Assembly: GCA_937911345.1 (NCBI GenBank)
Contig: CALDPP010000035.1
Location: 1 to 46,245 of the forward strand
Source of the DNA: an uncultured euryarchaeote
Lineage (GTDB): Archaea; Thermoplasmatota; Poseidoniia; Poseidoniales; Poseidoniaceae
Reading direction: 5' to 3'
Length of the DNA stretch: 46,245 bases
Part shown: positions 17,074 through 25,750 of the stretch, in pieces
How the letters are laid out: each line of letters begins with the position of its first letter
Numbering within the stretch: position 1 is the first letter of the stretch
Translations under genes and position numbers: made by a program
The notes under the pieces: model-generated
Database searches by the model: none
Told to the model about the DNA's origin: nothing
The model's input: only the letters and a program-made list of their open reading frames with translations

Positions 17074-18270
17074 ATGAGTAGTTATCTAGATAGGATTGGG
17101 GCTGGTTATGTGATTGATAACCCCGACCCTCTGGATTTTGATTATGTTCCAAAAGAATTGGTTTGTAGAGAGAAATATCAAAACTACTTGGCTGCTAGAT
17201 TCTCTTCTATAGACAAAGTTGATTCTAGTTGCAGGGCAATAATTACCGGTCCAGTCGGTAGTGGTAAAACTGTACTTGTCAAAACCTTCTGCCGTGACTT
17301 ACAACGTCATTTGGTTAACCGTAGAACAATAAACATTGCACATGTAAATTGTAGAAATGCATCAACAAGCACTAGGGTTGTCCAAAGAATATTACATGCA
17401 ATTGATCCTGGTCACCCGGACAGAGGATTATCAATCGGTGAATTACTACTTAGTCTCCGTAAATTAACCAGAAGAAATTCATCTCATCTTATTGTTATAC
17501 TCGATGAAGTAGACCACATGCTGAGAAAGTCTGGTGATGACATATTGTACCAACTTTTGAGAATCGATGAAGACCAAGAAGGGAAAGGTACACTATCTCT
17601 TATTTTGATTAGCCAGGAACAAGTGTTAGATGTTTTGGAAACCGCAGTTATTTCTAGAATTGGCAAGACTAATCTGATAAAAATACCAGCATATAATGAG
17701 GATGAATTGTTTAATATTGCCATGCAAAGAGCTGATCTCGCATTGGTAAAAGGTTCTTATTCAGAACAAATTATCAGACTAATAGCGGAAAAATCCGCAC
17801 CAATAGGTGACGCTAGACTGGCAATAGAATTGCTAAAAGCGGCTGCTGAGTCGTGTGAAATAAGACAAGATGACCATACTGAAAGAGCAATAAGTATCGA
17901 TGATGTTCACGCTAAAGATGAGATTTTATCCGTTGACATGGTTTCCGAAATAGATGCGATTGATGGACTAAAACCACACGCAATGTTGGTTTTACTAGCA
18001 ATATGCAGGCGTCTGAAAAAAGAAAGTTCAATGACTACTGGTGATGTCGAAAGTCTCTATGCAGTTGTATGCGAAGAATATGAACAGCAGATGAAAAGTC
18101 ATACTACTCTCTGGAAATATTTGAAAGAACTTGAAAATAGACAATTAATCAAGACAAGAATTTCAACGGTCAGCGACGGACGTGGCAGAACAACACACCT
18201 GAGCATGCCGCATTTCCTTCCTAGTGACATTGCAAGTAGGCTTGAAATGTTAGTAAAAAAGCGCTTGTAA
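17074..18270 (+). CDS. cdc6: Orc1/Cdc6-type replication initiator ATPase
   Basis: 398 residues. Binds replication origins and loads MCM helicase. AAA+ features are Walker A GPVGSGKT, Walker B VILDEVDHML, sensor 1 LILISQE, and a sensor 2-like GDARLAIELLKAAAE segment. The C-terminal ~100 residues form the winged-helix DNA-binding domain (HAMLVLLAICRRLKKE ... LKELENRQLIKTRI). ATG 17074 is chosen because residues before it do not resemble the family, and it follows a TATA-like box. The usual N-terminal reading of archaeal Cdc6 (residues before YVPKELVCRE) is kept. No recognisable origin repeats flank it. Confidence 0.92.
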   Translation: MSSYLDRIGAGYVIDNPDPLDFDYVPKELVCREKYQNYLAARFSSIDKVDSSCRAIITGPVGSGKTVLVKTFCRDLQRHLVNRRTINIAHVNCRNASTSTRVVQRILHAIDPGHPDRGLSIGELLLSLRKLTRRNSSHLIVILDEVDHMLRKSGDDILYQLLRIDEDQEGKGTLSLILISQEQVLDVLETAVISRIGKTNLIKIPAYNEDELFNIAMQRADLALVKGSYSEQIIRLIAEKSAPIGDARLAIELLKAAAESCEIRQDDHTERAISIDDVHAKDEILSVDMVSEIDAIDGLKPHAMLVLLAICRRLKKESSMTTGDVESLYAVVCEEYEQQMKSHTTLWKYLKELENRQLIKTRISTVSDGRGRTTHLSMPHFLPSDIASRLEMLVKKRL

Positions 18271-18304
18271 GCGATATGTGCCGCTAGATTTTTATCCGGT
18301 GAGC

Positions 18305-18315
18305 ATAAATATAGG
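18305..18315 (+). promoter_or_regulatory. TATA-like box for the S6e-aIF2 gamma operon
   Basis: ATAAATATAGG lies 35-45 bases before ATG 18350. Transcription would begin near 18337, leaving a short leader that contains the ribosome site GAGGCGA. It is placed between cdc6 and a new functional group, which fits an operon start. Confidence 0.4.
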
Positions 18316-18349
18316 TCACTGTTGGCCAACCTGTCTTAGAGGCGATATT

Positions 18350-18841
18350 ATGGCTACTGGTACACAAGGAGAGTTCGTTGCTGTCGTAAATGATACTGAC
18401 CCAAAAAGCAACGGGAAAGCATACTCACTGAAAATTTCGGGAAATAATTATTCCCAAATCCTAGGGAAGAAAATCGGTGATGTAGTGGATGGTATTTTTG
18501 TCGGTGAAGGTGACAAGACATTATCTGGCTACAAACTACAAATCACTGGTGGAGCAGATAAGACAGGAACTCCTCTAAGAAGAGATCTTGAAGGCGGTTC
18601 AAGACAATCAATCCTAGTAACCCAATCTACTGGTTTCAAGGGCCACAATCTAGTTTTCAAAACCAAAGGTGGGGAAAAGAAGCGTTTCCGATACAAGCCG
18701 GATGGTCTAAGAAAGCGTAGAAACTTCCGTGGCAACACAATTACTCAAGACACAAGACAAATTAATCTCAAAGTAGTAGAGGCTGGTAAGAAAGCACTAG
18801 GTGACATTTTAGCGGCCGAAAGTGAGGAAACATCGGAGTGA
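18350..18841 (+). CDS. rps6e: ribosomal protein S6e
   Basis: 163 residues. A component of the small ribosomal subunit. Signatures are LGKKIGDVVDG, GYKLQITGGADKTGTPLRRD, RKRRNFRGNTITQDTRQINL, and a final helix. Archaeal S6e is usually about 125-130 residues; this one has an acidic C-terminal tail and a slightly longer core. ATG 18350 follows GAGGCGA. It is followed by aIF2 gamma, the standard archaeal gene order. Confidence 0.93.
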   Translation: MATGTQGEFVAVVNDTDPKSNGKAYSLKISGNNYSQILGKKIGDVVDGIFVGEGDKTLSGYKLQITGGADKTGTPLRRDLEGGSRQSILVTQSTGFKGHNLVFKTKGGEKKRFRYKPDGLRKRRNFRGNTITQDTRQINLKVVEAGKKALGDILAAESEETSE

Positions 18842-18878
18842 ATCCCGAGAGGGTTTTCGTGAATAGGAGTGTGTAGGA

Positions 18879-20117
18879 ATGGCTAGAAAACTTCCTACAC
18901 AACCAACTGTAAACATTGGACTTGTCGGTCACGTAGACCACGGAAAGACTACTCTAACTAGAGCACTTTCAGGAGTTTGGACCGACACTCACTCTGAAGA
19001 GAGAAAAAGAGGCATATCAATCAAACTAGGATATGCTGACACGGCATTCTATCAAACCAACGATGGGACATATTATGCCTCGGGAAAGAACCCCAATGGA
19101 AAGAAAGATGTCGATGAAGAATTGCAACGTGTTGTATCATTTGTTGATGCTCCAGGTCACGAGACACTAATGGCCATCATGATAACAGGTGCTTCAATCA
19201 TGGATGGAGCCATGCTTATGGTAGCTGCTAATGAGAAGTGTCCCCAACCACAAACTAGAGAGCATTTGATGGCGTTAAATATGTCAGGAATAAAGAATAT
19301 AGTTGTGGTTCAAAACAAAATAGATCTTGTAAGTAGAGAAAGAGCAATTGAATCTTATCAAGAAATCAAAGAATTCTTGAAAGGTACTGTTGCTGAAAAT
19401 GCCCCGATTATACCTGTTTCAGCCCATCATGACGTTAATCTCGATATTCTAATCGGCGCAATTGAAAAAACAATTCCGACACCTGAAAGAAGTGACAAAG
19501 AAAAGCCTTTGATGCATATTGCAAGGTCTTTTGACATTAACAGACCAGGTACCAGACCAACCAAACTCAAAGGAGGAGTTATTGGTGGTAGTATCGTAAA
19601 GGGTGAATTCAAAGTTGGTGATAAAATTGAAATCGGACCTGGGCGAAAAATTCAGCAGGGATCTAAGGTCAGATGGGAACCAATTAAGGCAATTGTTACT
19701 AGTATGCAAGGCGGAGGATTAAGCCTAGACAAAATGCACGCAGGTGGGTTATGTGGTCTTGCTACTGAACTTGATCCTTCTATTACTACTTCCGACAACC
19801 TCTCCGGACAAGTCGTCTCTCTATCTGGTTCACTTCCTGAAACTAGAGAAAGAATCGATATCTCTGTACATTTGATGGATTCGATGGTATCTACTGACGG
19901 TTCAAACCCAGAAAAAATCCATCCTCTACGCAATAATGAGATGCTAATGATAAATGTTGCAACTGCAACATCAGTCGGTGTAACAAAAAACGCTGAAAAA
20001 ACCAGAACAGGCCTTGAATTGAGACTACCAATTTGTGTAGATGTAGGAGAGAGAGTTTCTTTATCCAGAAGAATCGGTTCACGCTGGCGATTAATAGGCT
20101 ACGGAATAATCCAATAG
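18879..20117 (+). CDS. eif2g: translation initiation factor 2, gamma subunit (aIF2 gamma)
   Basis: 412 residues, GTPase that delivers initiator methionyl-tRNA to the ribosome with the alpha and beta subunits. G1 is GHVDHGKT at 17-24, G3 is DAPGHE, G4 is NKID, followed by GTRPTKLKGGVIGGSI, the typical domain II entry, and domain III. The zinc-knuckle cysteines normally found between switch 1 and G3 are absent: the region reads YYASGKNPNGKKDVDEEL. AGGAGTG at about 18865 serves as ribosome site. It forms an operon with S6e and the PIN gene. Confidence 0.95.
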   Translation: MARKLPTQPTVNIGLVGHVDHGKTTLTRALSGVWTDTHSEERKRGISIKLGYADTAFYQTNDGTYYASGKNPNGKKDVDEELQRVVSFVDAPGHETLMAIMITGASIMDGAMLMVAANEKCPQPQTREHLMALNMSGIKNIVVVQNKIDLVSRERAIESYQEIKEFLKGTVAENAPIIPVSAHHDVNLDILIGAIEKTIPTPERSDKEKPLMHIARSFDINRPGTRPTKLKGGVIGGSIVKGEFKVGDKIEIGPGRKIQQGSKVRWEPIKAIVTSMQGGGLSLDKMHAGGLCGLATELDPSITTSDNLSGQVVSLSGSLPETRERIDISVHLMDSMVSTDGSNPEKIHPLRNNEMLMINVATATSVGVTKNAEKTRTGLELRLPICVDVGERVSLSRRIGSRWRLIGYGIIQ

Positions 20118-20125
20118 GCGATAAA

Positions 20126-20506
20126 ATGACTCAGCAAATTATTGTCGACAGCTGTGGCTGGGTGGCGATAATTGATGCTAACATAAACTTCGAACTAGAA
20201 CTTGAAAGGATGTTTGGAACATTTGAACTAATCCTCCTTGATAGTGTAGAGACCGAGTTACAGGATTTAGATTCAGCAAGGCCCCGAAGAAAATCACTAC
20301 TATTAGACATGCTGAGGGCAAAGTCCAATCATCTCTCAAGTGTTATGAATTCTCATACCGATGATTACATTTTCCAACTTGCAAGTGAAGGTGATTATTC
20401 GGTACTAACTATTGACAAAGTTTTGAAAAAGCGCTTGTATCAACACGGTATATCTGTAATTGAGGTGGCAAAAAGCAACCATTTGAGGTTGATAGATGGT
20501 CTATAG
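20126..20506 (+). CDS. PIN-domain protein (putative endoribonuclease, Fcf1/VapC9-like)
   Basis: 126 residues, the length of a single PIN domain. Acidic residues expected at a metal-dependent RNase centre appear in IIVDSCGWV (Asp8), SVETELQDLD (about 40-49) and VLTIDKVLKKRL. PIN genes of this kind commonly follow aIF2 gamma in archaea and are thought to act in RNA processing rather than as toxins. No antitoxin gene is adjacent. ATG 20126 is 8 bases after the aIF2 gamma stop. It ends five bases from the oppositely oriented DUF357 gene. Confidence 0.75.
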   Translation: MTQQIIVDSCGWVAIIDANINFELELERMFGTFELILLDSVETELQDLDSARPRRKSLLLDMLRAKSNHLSSVMNSHTDDYIFQLASEGDYSVLTIDKVLKKRLYQHGISVIEVAKSNHLRLIDGL

Positions 20507-20511
20507 AACGA

Positions 20512-20811
20512 CTATGGCAAAGTGAACAGTTCATCATCTCCATGACCGTCAAGTAACCTTAGTTTGATTCCTGCATCGATCCAAGCATGAGCATAATTTA
20601 TTGCTCCAAATGCTCTAACATAGTCACCATTTTCCATGAAATAATTTGCATCACTGGTATAATCATCAGCCATTCTTAGCAATATGGCAAGCATTTCAGA
20701 TTCCTTTGAGCCACCTGAATGAATAGGTGTAGCCTTGTCTCTTGCTTTTTTTGTTAAACCTAGATAATGCTCTAATTTTTCTTTAGAGATAGTATCTTCG
20801 ATTTTTTTCAC
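20512..20811 (-). CDS. DUF357 family protein
   Basis: 99 residues, helical. Matches the archaeal DUF357 pattern: LLRMADDYTSDANYFMENGD followed by YVRAFGAINYAHAWIDAG and a C-terminal DDELF. The GTG start at 20811 overlaps the propeller stop (GTGA) and is preceded by AGGAGGG, so it is the last gene of a three-gene operon. No function is established for the family. Confidence 0.82.
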   Translation of the reverse strand: MKKIEDTISKEKLEHYLGLTKKARDKATPIHSGGSKESEMLAILLRMADDYTSDANYFMENGDYVRAFGAINYAHAWIDAGIKLRLLDGHGDDELFTLP

Positions 20812-21854
20812 TCTCCGCCCTCCTTTTGTCTCTTCAATAGCCTCTTAACATCTTCCTGACGGCCAAGTGCTTGGTATAATTCCACAGCAAGAGAGAGTCT
20901 TCCTTCATCTTCAGCATGAACTGCTCGGTCAAAAATAGCCTTTCTCTCATCCCAGTTTCTTGCCAATGCAGCCTCTGCGGCGGCTTGGAAGCGACTTTCT
21001 CTTTCCGAATTTGCTAGATGTGGAGCTTTCCACATTCTTAGCAATCCATTTCTTGTAGCGGTAACCATACTATCGGTGGTAACTTTCTGTAGTAAATCAC
21101 CAAGGTTCATACTCTGGCCCAAGATAATCTCATCTTCTTCCTCTAAGCCAGATAATAGGTAAAGCGAACCTTCAATTCCTAGCACCCACCAACCGTCGCC
21201 ACATCTTATTCCTTCCATAGGTTCAAGTGAGTCAGATTGCAATTTTTCGATATAATCCCAGCCGAACGGATGAGGTACACCTTCCCATATTTCACCCGAG
21301 CTAGTTTGCAATAGTAGTCGACCTTGATCTAATCTTGAGACCCAACTCCAAATCCTATCTTCTAGACACCGTTTGGAATAATTATTGCCAAGTCTACCAC
21401 ACCATAGTTTACCATCATCAGATTGCCATAAGATATGTTCTCTGTCTAGCCAACCAACGATCCTCCTCACCTTGCCTGTTTGGAACCTCTTTATTCCGAC
21501 TCCCTCATGAGAGAATAAATGCATTTGGCCTTCTTTACCGGTCAATATCCATCCGCCACCAGGCCTGTGTAGGACGTCTGTAAAACCACCAAATGTGGAC
21601 CTTCCATCATGTATCATACTACCATCCATAGTTGAGATAACGTAGAATCCATGAGCTGCAAGAGCCGCTAGTATTCCGTTGTGATAATTCATAGAGTGGA
21701 CTTTGAAAGGCGTCTTTATTGACCACCTTATCGATCCATCTGATTCTATTAGGACCATTTCCAAACCATTACTTACAACAATACCTCCTTCTACAGCAGC
21801 AATCGCTGATATTCTTTGGTTGGCTTGCCAAGACCAAGATATACTCCAAGACAT
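20808..21854 (-). CDS. beta-propeller (PQQ/WD-like) protein with helical tail
   Basis: 348 residues. Repeated blade-like units are visible: GGIVVSNGLEMVLIESDGSI, ILAALAAHGFYVISTMDGSM, GGWILTGKEGQMHLFSHEGV, HILWQSDDGKLWCGRL, and WWVLGIEGSLYLLSGLE. About the last 60 residues are helical and TPR-like (RAVHAEDEGRLSLAVELYQA), which often mediates protein binding. No signal peptide, so it is probably cytosolic. Its start overlaps the upstream ATPase stop by one base (TAATG) and its stop overlaps DUF357. The specific role is unknown; the context suggests it works with the ATPase/winged-helix protein. Confidence 0.7.
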   Translation of the reverse strand: MSWSISWSWQANQRISAIAAVEGGIVVSNGLEMVLIESDGSIRWSIKTPFKVHSMNYHNGILAALAAHGFYVISTMDGSMIHDGRSTFGGFTDVLHRPGGGWILTGKEGQMHLFSHEGVGIKRFQTGKVRRIVGWLDREHILWQSDDGKLWCGRLGNNYSKRCLEDRIWSWVSRLDQGRLLLQTSSGEIWEGVPHPFGWDYIEKLQSDSLEPMEGIRCGDGWWVLGIEGSLYLLSGLEEEDEIILGQSMNLGDLLQKVTTDSMVTATRNGLLRMWKAPHLANSERESRFQAAAEAALARNWDERKAIFDRAVHAEDEGRLSLAVELYQALGRQEDVKRLLKRQKEGGE

Positions 21855-23608
21855 TATTCATCACCTCCAATTACGCCCCAAGCAATTAACTGTGCTTTTG
21901 CTGATTGTGTAATCTTATAGTATCTACTTCGGCCTTTCATGCGGGCGTCTAAAATTCCAGACTTCAGTAATTTATTACTAATCTGAGACAATCTCGGGCG
22001 CTTTATTCCAAGGTGGTTTAATATTTCTTTATCACTAGGTGAGTAATTTCTTACTCGAGCGATTGAAAGGACGTATAATTCAGATGAATTAAGCGTTGAT
22101 AATGCTGTTGGGTTTAATGGATAGTCAACCTTTTGTCCAAAATTATTGGATGATAAATTCATCATTTTTTCTAAGAAGTCATCATTTTCTAAAGCCATAT
22201 TCGGATTTGAACCATAAACTAGATTTGTCAATAAATCAATCAAATTCTGCATGCTTTTATTTTCATTATTTTGTCCTTGATAGCGTATTGATTCGGCGAT
22301 CTCCTCAATATCTTGATTTTCTGCATCTTCATCATTATCTAAACCGATTTCGTCATAAATCAATTCAGCAGAGTTGTGTTCTTCAAATTCAATTCTCTCT
22401 TCAGCCTCAATCATTTCTTTAGAGACCCACAGTTCACTACCATGTTGGTTATGCTGATTTACCATTTCTTCAGGACTAGATTTATCCATTTCGTCAAAGA
22501 CCCTTGTTCTATCTAAAAGTCCACCAAATGCTCCAGCATTTACCATTGGCTTTGGTTTAGAATCTGGAACAATTATCTCTTCAGTATCAGGGCTAGCTGA
22601 ATAAGCAAGGTCTTCAACGGGTTTATCTAATTCCTGAGACTCTGATAAACCATCTAAGTCTAGTTCGAAACCAAATGGATTATGATTTGTTACTAAGTCT
22701 TCTGTTTTTTGTTCATGATTTCGCTTATCCCAAGGTACTGAAGCGTCGATAATTTCTGTGTTATTTGATTCAATAACATCCTCGGCATCATATTCATTAT
22801 GCGGCATAAAATGAACTTCTTCTAAATCCTTCTTTGTATCAATTTGTGGGCTTTGTTGGATAACTCCTGCATCAGTTAGACGGTAATTATCGATTGCATC
22901 TCTCATGAATTTTACCACTTCTAACGGCAAACCGCCAGTCTTCTCATGAATGGCTCTTGCGTGGTGTAATTCCAGTTTATATTCATCATTACTAACCGAT
23001 GATATACGCTTTTCAATGAGTGCCTGGACTTCATCTACAGACAATTGTGATAATGTTTCAACACTATCAAAACTATGCAACACACTATCTTGGAGATTCA
23101 TTCTCTGTTTTGATTCGACCACTACCACAATAACTGCCTGAAGTCGCTCAAGGGCTGGTAGCACATCTCTAAGGGCGACAAATAAAACGCTGTCATCGAC
23201 ATTTGGTGTATCAATTACAATTAGTGGTAGACTTTCAGTAAATGTTTGAGAGAAGTCAACCATTTTGTTTACTAGCTGAACTGTATTGGCCGGAAAATCA
23301 TAACCAACAAGTTCTGAATACATCCTTTGCAGGAGACTGTCATGAGGGTTTGATGCTGAAATATGGTCAATATGAACCGAAACTGGAGCCTCAAGCGCAG
23401 AGCAACGTAAAAGTGAGGTTCTACCACTACCTAAATCTCCGACCATTAGAATTCTTCTTGTTGATCGGAATTTGATGTGTTGGGATAATCGTCCTCTGAT
23501 ATCTAATCTACCAACATAAAGCTCCGATTTACTTCCTTCAAGTGGCATTGCAGAAAATGGATTAGAACTTAAGTTAGGAATCTCAAAACCGAGACCGTCT
23601 ACACGCAT
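21854..23608 (-). CDS. P-loop ATPase fused to a C-terminal winged helix
   Basis: 584 residues from ATG 23608; a TTG at 23626 is also possible. The N-terminal ~290 residues are an AAA/STAND-like ATPase: Walker A GDLGSGRTS, Walker B LIVIDTPNVDD, then a sensor-like AVIVVVVESKQ segment and a helical lid. A long acidic low-complexity linker (about 290-480) follows. The final ~85 residues form a winged helix (LYVLSIARVRNYSPSDKEIL ... RLSQISNKLLKSGILDARMK). This layout suggests an ATP-dependent regulator or DNA-segregation-type factor. It heads the operon with the propeller and DUF357 genes and faces hmgA across an operator-like array. Confidence 0.68.
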   Translation of the reverse strand: MRVDGLGFEIPNLSSNPFSAMPLEGSKSELYVGRLDIRGRLSQHIKFRSTRRILMVGDLGSGRTSLLRCSALEAPVSVHIDHISASNPHDSLLQRMYSELVGYDFPANTVQLVNKMVDFSQTFTESLPLIVIDTPNVDDSVLFVALRDVLPALERLQAVIVVVVESKQRMNLQDSVLHSFDSVETLSQLSVDEVQALIEKRISSVSNDEYKLELHHARAIHEKTGGLPLEVVKFMRDAIDNYRLTDAGVIQQSPQIDTKKDLEEVHFMPHNEYDAEDVIESNNTEIIDASVPWDKRNHEQKTEDLVTNHNPFGFELDLDGLSESQELDKPVEDLAYSASPDTEEIIVPDSKPKPMVNAGAFGGLLDRTRVFDEMDKSSPEEMVNQHNQHGSELWVSKEMIEAEERIEFEEHNSAELIYDEIGLDNDEDAENQDIEEIAESIRYQGQNNENKSMQNLIDLLTNLVYGSNPNMALENDDFLEKMMNLSSNNFGQKVDYPLNPTALSTLNSSELYVLSIARVRNYSPSDKEILNHLGIKRPRLSQISNKLLKSGILDARMKGRSRYYKITQSAKAQLIAWGVIGGDE

Positions 23609-23664
23609 GATTGGCGGAACGAACAATGAGGTATTTGATGTTTCAGTAGAATTTGAATTGTAAT

Positions 23665-23770
23665 AATGCGTTATTTGATGTTAATCGTGTTCTTCGGCAG
23701 CAGTTTTTTTTGATTTTAACGCCATGTTAACGTATTGCTAACGCGTTAATAAAAGCGTTAAATGCGTTAA
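23665..23770. promoter_or_regulatory. symmetric, helically phased array of TTAACGC/GCGTTAA boxes
   Basis: Seven copies of one box lie within 106 bases between the ATPase-winged-helix gene and hmgA. GCGTTA is at 23668-23673. TTAACGC-type copies begin at 23716, 23727 and 23738, exactly 11 bases apart. GCGTTAA copies follow at 23743-23749, 23755-23761 and 23764-23770. The last reverse copy and first forward copy overlap as the palindrome TAACGCGTTA, which forms the centre of the array. It ends about 40 bases before ATG 23813. It looks like a cooperative operator; a replication-linked element is an alternative. Confidence 0.6.
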
Positions 23771-23812
23771 TTTGTTTAATTCACAAACCCATCACTTATT
23801 TGCCAATCACAC

Positions 23813-25132
23813 ATGGATGCAACTAGTGAGGCCATGCCAGTAGAGAACAGTAGGTTGAGTGGATTCTTCAAATTGTCAGTAGATGAGAGAAGAAAATTGG
23901 TTCAAAAATTATCCGGCATATCGGAAGACCATGTACAAGCACTAGCTGATAATGGTGAATTATCTGATGAAGCAGCGGATCGAATGATTGAGAATGTTAT
24001 TGGAACAATGTCATTACCTGTTGGAATCGCTACCAACTTCGTTGTTGACGGCAAGCATTACCTGATCCCATTTTGCTTGGAAGAATCTAGCGTAGTTGCC
24101 GCCGCATCAAATATGGCTAAAAGATGCCTCAAAAATGGGGGTTTTCAAAGCCAAAATGATGCACCGATGATGATCGGTCAAATCCAAATCCTTGATACCC
24201 CAAACCTACAAGAAGCAATGAAAAACATTAACCAGAACAAAGATGAAATCATATCTCTGTGCAACAGCCTACCCTCAACAATGATAAAATTGGGTGGAGG
24301 TTGTAAAAGAATAGAAACTAGAGTCATAGAGACTTTATCTGGACCAATGTTAATCCTGCACATAATCGTTGATTGCCGAGATGCCATGGGCGCTAATGCA
24401 GTTAACACAATGGCAGAACTAATTGCGCCTGAAGTGGAAAGGCTAACTGGAGGCAGAGTTCACCTCAAGATTTTATCGAATCTAGCCGCACATAGACTAG
24501 CGAGAGTACAAGCAACTTTTACTCCTGAAGAATTAGCAAATGATGGAAGTGTCGAAAATGGGCAGGAAGTTATCAGAGGTATCATCGAGGCACATCACTT
24601 TGCAGTTGCTGACCCATTTAGGGCAACCACACATAACAAGGGAGTAATGAATGCAATTAGTAGTGTTGCGGTTGCCTGTGGACAGGATTGGCGAGCAATA
24701 GAGGCTGGTTGCCACGCATGGTCTGCCCACTCGAATGAACACTACAGTTCAATGACCAATTGGACAGTTAACTCTGATGGTAACCTAGTAGGCAGTATTG
24801 AGACTCCTATGGCTGTAGGAATAGTTGGAGGCGCTTCTAAAGTCCATCCAACTGCGAAAGCCAATCTTGCAATACTTGGAGTTGATTCAGCAAATGAATT
24901 GGCGAGTATAATTTGTGCTGCAGGCTTAGCACAGAACCTTGGTGCTTTGAGAGCTTTGGCAACAAGTGGAATACAGGCTGGCCATATGAAATTACACTCA
25001 AGGAATATGGCCGTCAGTGCTGGAGCGGTTGGTGAAGAAATCGAACTTGTTGCAGCAAGATTACAAGCACATAATGGGCCAAAAACTCAAACAACTGTAA
25101 AAAATATACTCGAAGAATTGAGAAGCAAATAA
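23813..25132 (+). CDS. hmgA: hydroxymethylglutaryl-CoA reductase, class II
   Basis: 439 residues, the size of class II enzymes. Reduces HMG-CoA to mevalonate, the committing step of archaeal isoprenoid lipid synthesis. Signatures are ENVIGTMSLPVGIATNF, PFCLEESSVVAAASNMAK (catalytic Glu), DCRDAMGANAVNTMAE (catalytic Asp), THNKGVMNAI (Lys), DWRAIEAGCHAW, and AGHMKLHSRNMA (catalytic His). Class II proteins lack the membrane anchor and long N-terminus of eukaryotic class I, and none is seen. The start is preceded by GTTTAATTC at a TATA-like distance and by the GCGTTAA array. It ends directly against scpB. Confidence 0.95.
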   Translation: MDATSEAMPVENSRLSGFFKLSVDERRKLVQKLSGISEDHVQALADNGELSDEAADRMIENVIGTMSLPVGIATNFVVDGKHYLIPFCLEESSVVAAASNMAKRCLKNGGFQSQNDAPMMIGQIQILDTPNLQEAMKNINQNKDEIISLCNSLPSTMIKLGGGCKRIETRVIETLSGPMLILHIIVDCRDAMGANAVNTMAELIAPEVERLTGGRVHLKILSNLAAHRLARVQATFTPEELANDGSVENGQEVIRGIIEAHHFAVADPFRATTHNKGVMNAISSVAVACGQDWRAIEAGCHAWSAHSNEHYSSMTNWTVNSDGNLVGSIETPMAVGIVGGASKVHPTAKANLAILGVDSANELASIICAAGLAQNLGALRALATSGIQAGHMKLHSRNMAVSAGAVGEEIELVAARLQAHNGPKTQTTVKNILEELRSK

Positions 25133-25738
25133 TCACTCTTCTTCAAATTTCAAGGTGTCTTGCACTGTACCCTGGTATTCTGATTCATCCTTGACCACGT
25201 CGCTTGATTCAAGGTCGTCTAGAATTCCTGTTTTCTGAACCTGTTCCCTAAACCAAGCCTTTACCTTCTTCCGGTCGGTATATGGGCACCCAAAGGCCTC
25301 AGAGAATCTTCTGGTGGTCGTTAACCTCCTTGTATTACCATCTTTTCTACGGTCAATCATGCCATATTGGGCTAATTCCCTAACATAATCATAGGCTTTT
25401 TGCCCCAATAGTTCTACCAACCTAGATTGAGACATTGGTTGGTGATAAGCGATTAGTGATGCAGCTTTGAGTAGTTTCTTCGGCAATTCGGTCTTAGCTT
25501 CTTTAGGCAGATGTTCAGCAATTTCTGGTTTTACCTCTATAGCCCAACGATCTCCAACTTCAGCAATCTGCAGAGCACCTCCACGGCGCCTCTTCAATGT
25601 TGAACGAAGAGAGTATAGACAATCCAGCATTTCATCCTCGTCATAGCCTAGAGAGTCACATAATTCGGTTACTGACATGGATCTTCCAGCACCAAACAGA
25701 GTGGCTTCCAATAGGGTATCAAGTTGTAATTCAGACAT
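25133..25738 (-). CDS. scpB: segregation and condensation protein ScpB
   Basis: 201 residues. Winged-helix kleisin-interacting subunit of the SMC condensin. It begins LLEATLFGAGRSMSVTELCD, as in ScpB (EALLFxxG.PlsxxeLa), then GDRWAIEVKPEIAEHL, KLLKAASLIAYHQPMSQSRL, and YGMIDRRKDGNTRRLTTTRR, all matching the two winged helices. A ~45-residue acidic tail is extra. It lies 12 bases after scpA in the smc-scpA-scpB operon. Confidence 0.9.
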   Translation of the reverse strand: MSELQLDTLLEATLFGAGRSMSVTELCDSLGYDEDEMLDCLYSLRSTLKRRRGGALQIAEVGDRWAIEVKPEIAEHLPKEAKTELPKKLLKAASLIAYHQPMSQSRLVELLGQKAYDYVRELAQYGMIDRRKDGNTRRLTTTRRFSEAFGCPYTDRKKVKAWFREQVQKTGILDDLESSDVVKDESEYQGTVQDTLKFEEE

Positions 25739-25750
25739 GTAATTAACTCC

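Noticed and set aside
20126-20506. Toxin-antitoxin pair at the PIN gene
   Set aside because: No small antitoxin-like gene is adjacent, and the S6e-aIF2 gamma-PIN order is a standard archaeal housekeeping cluster.
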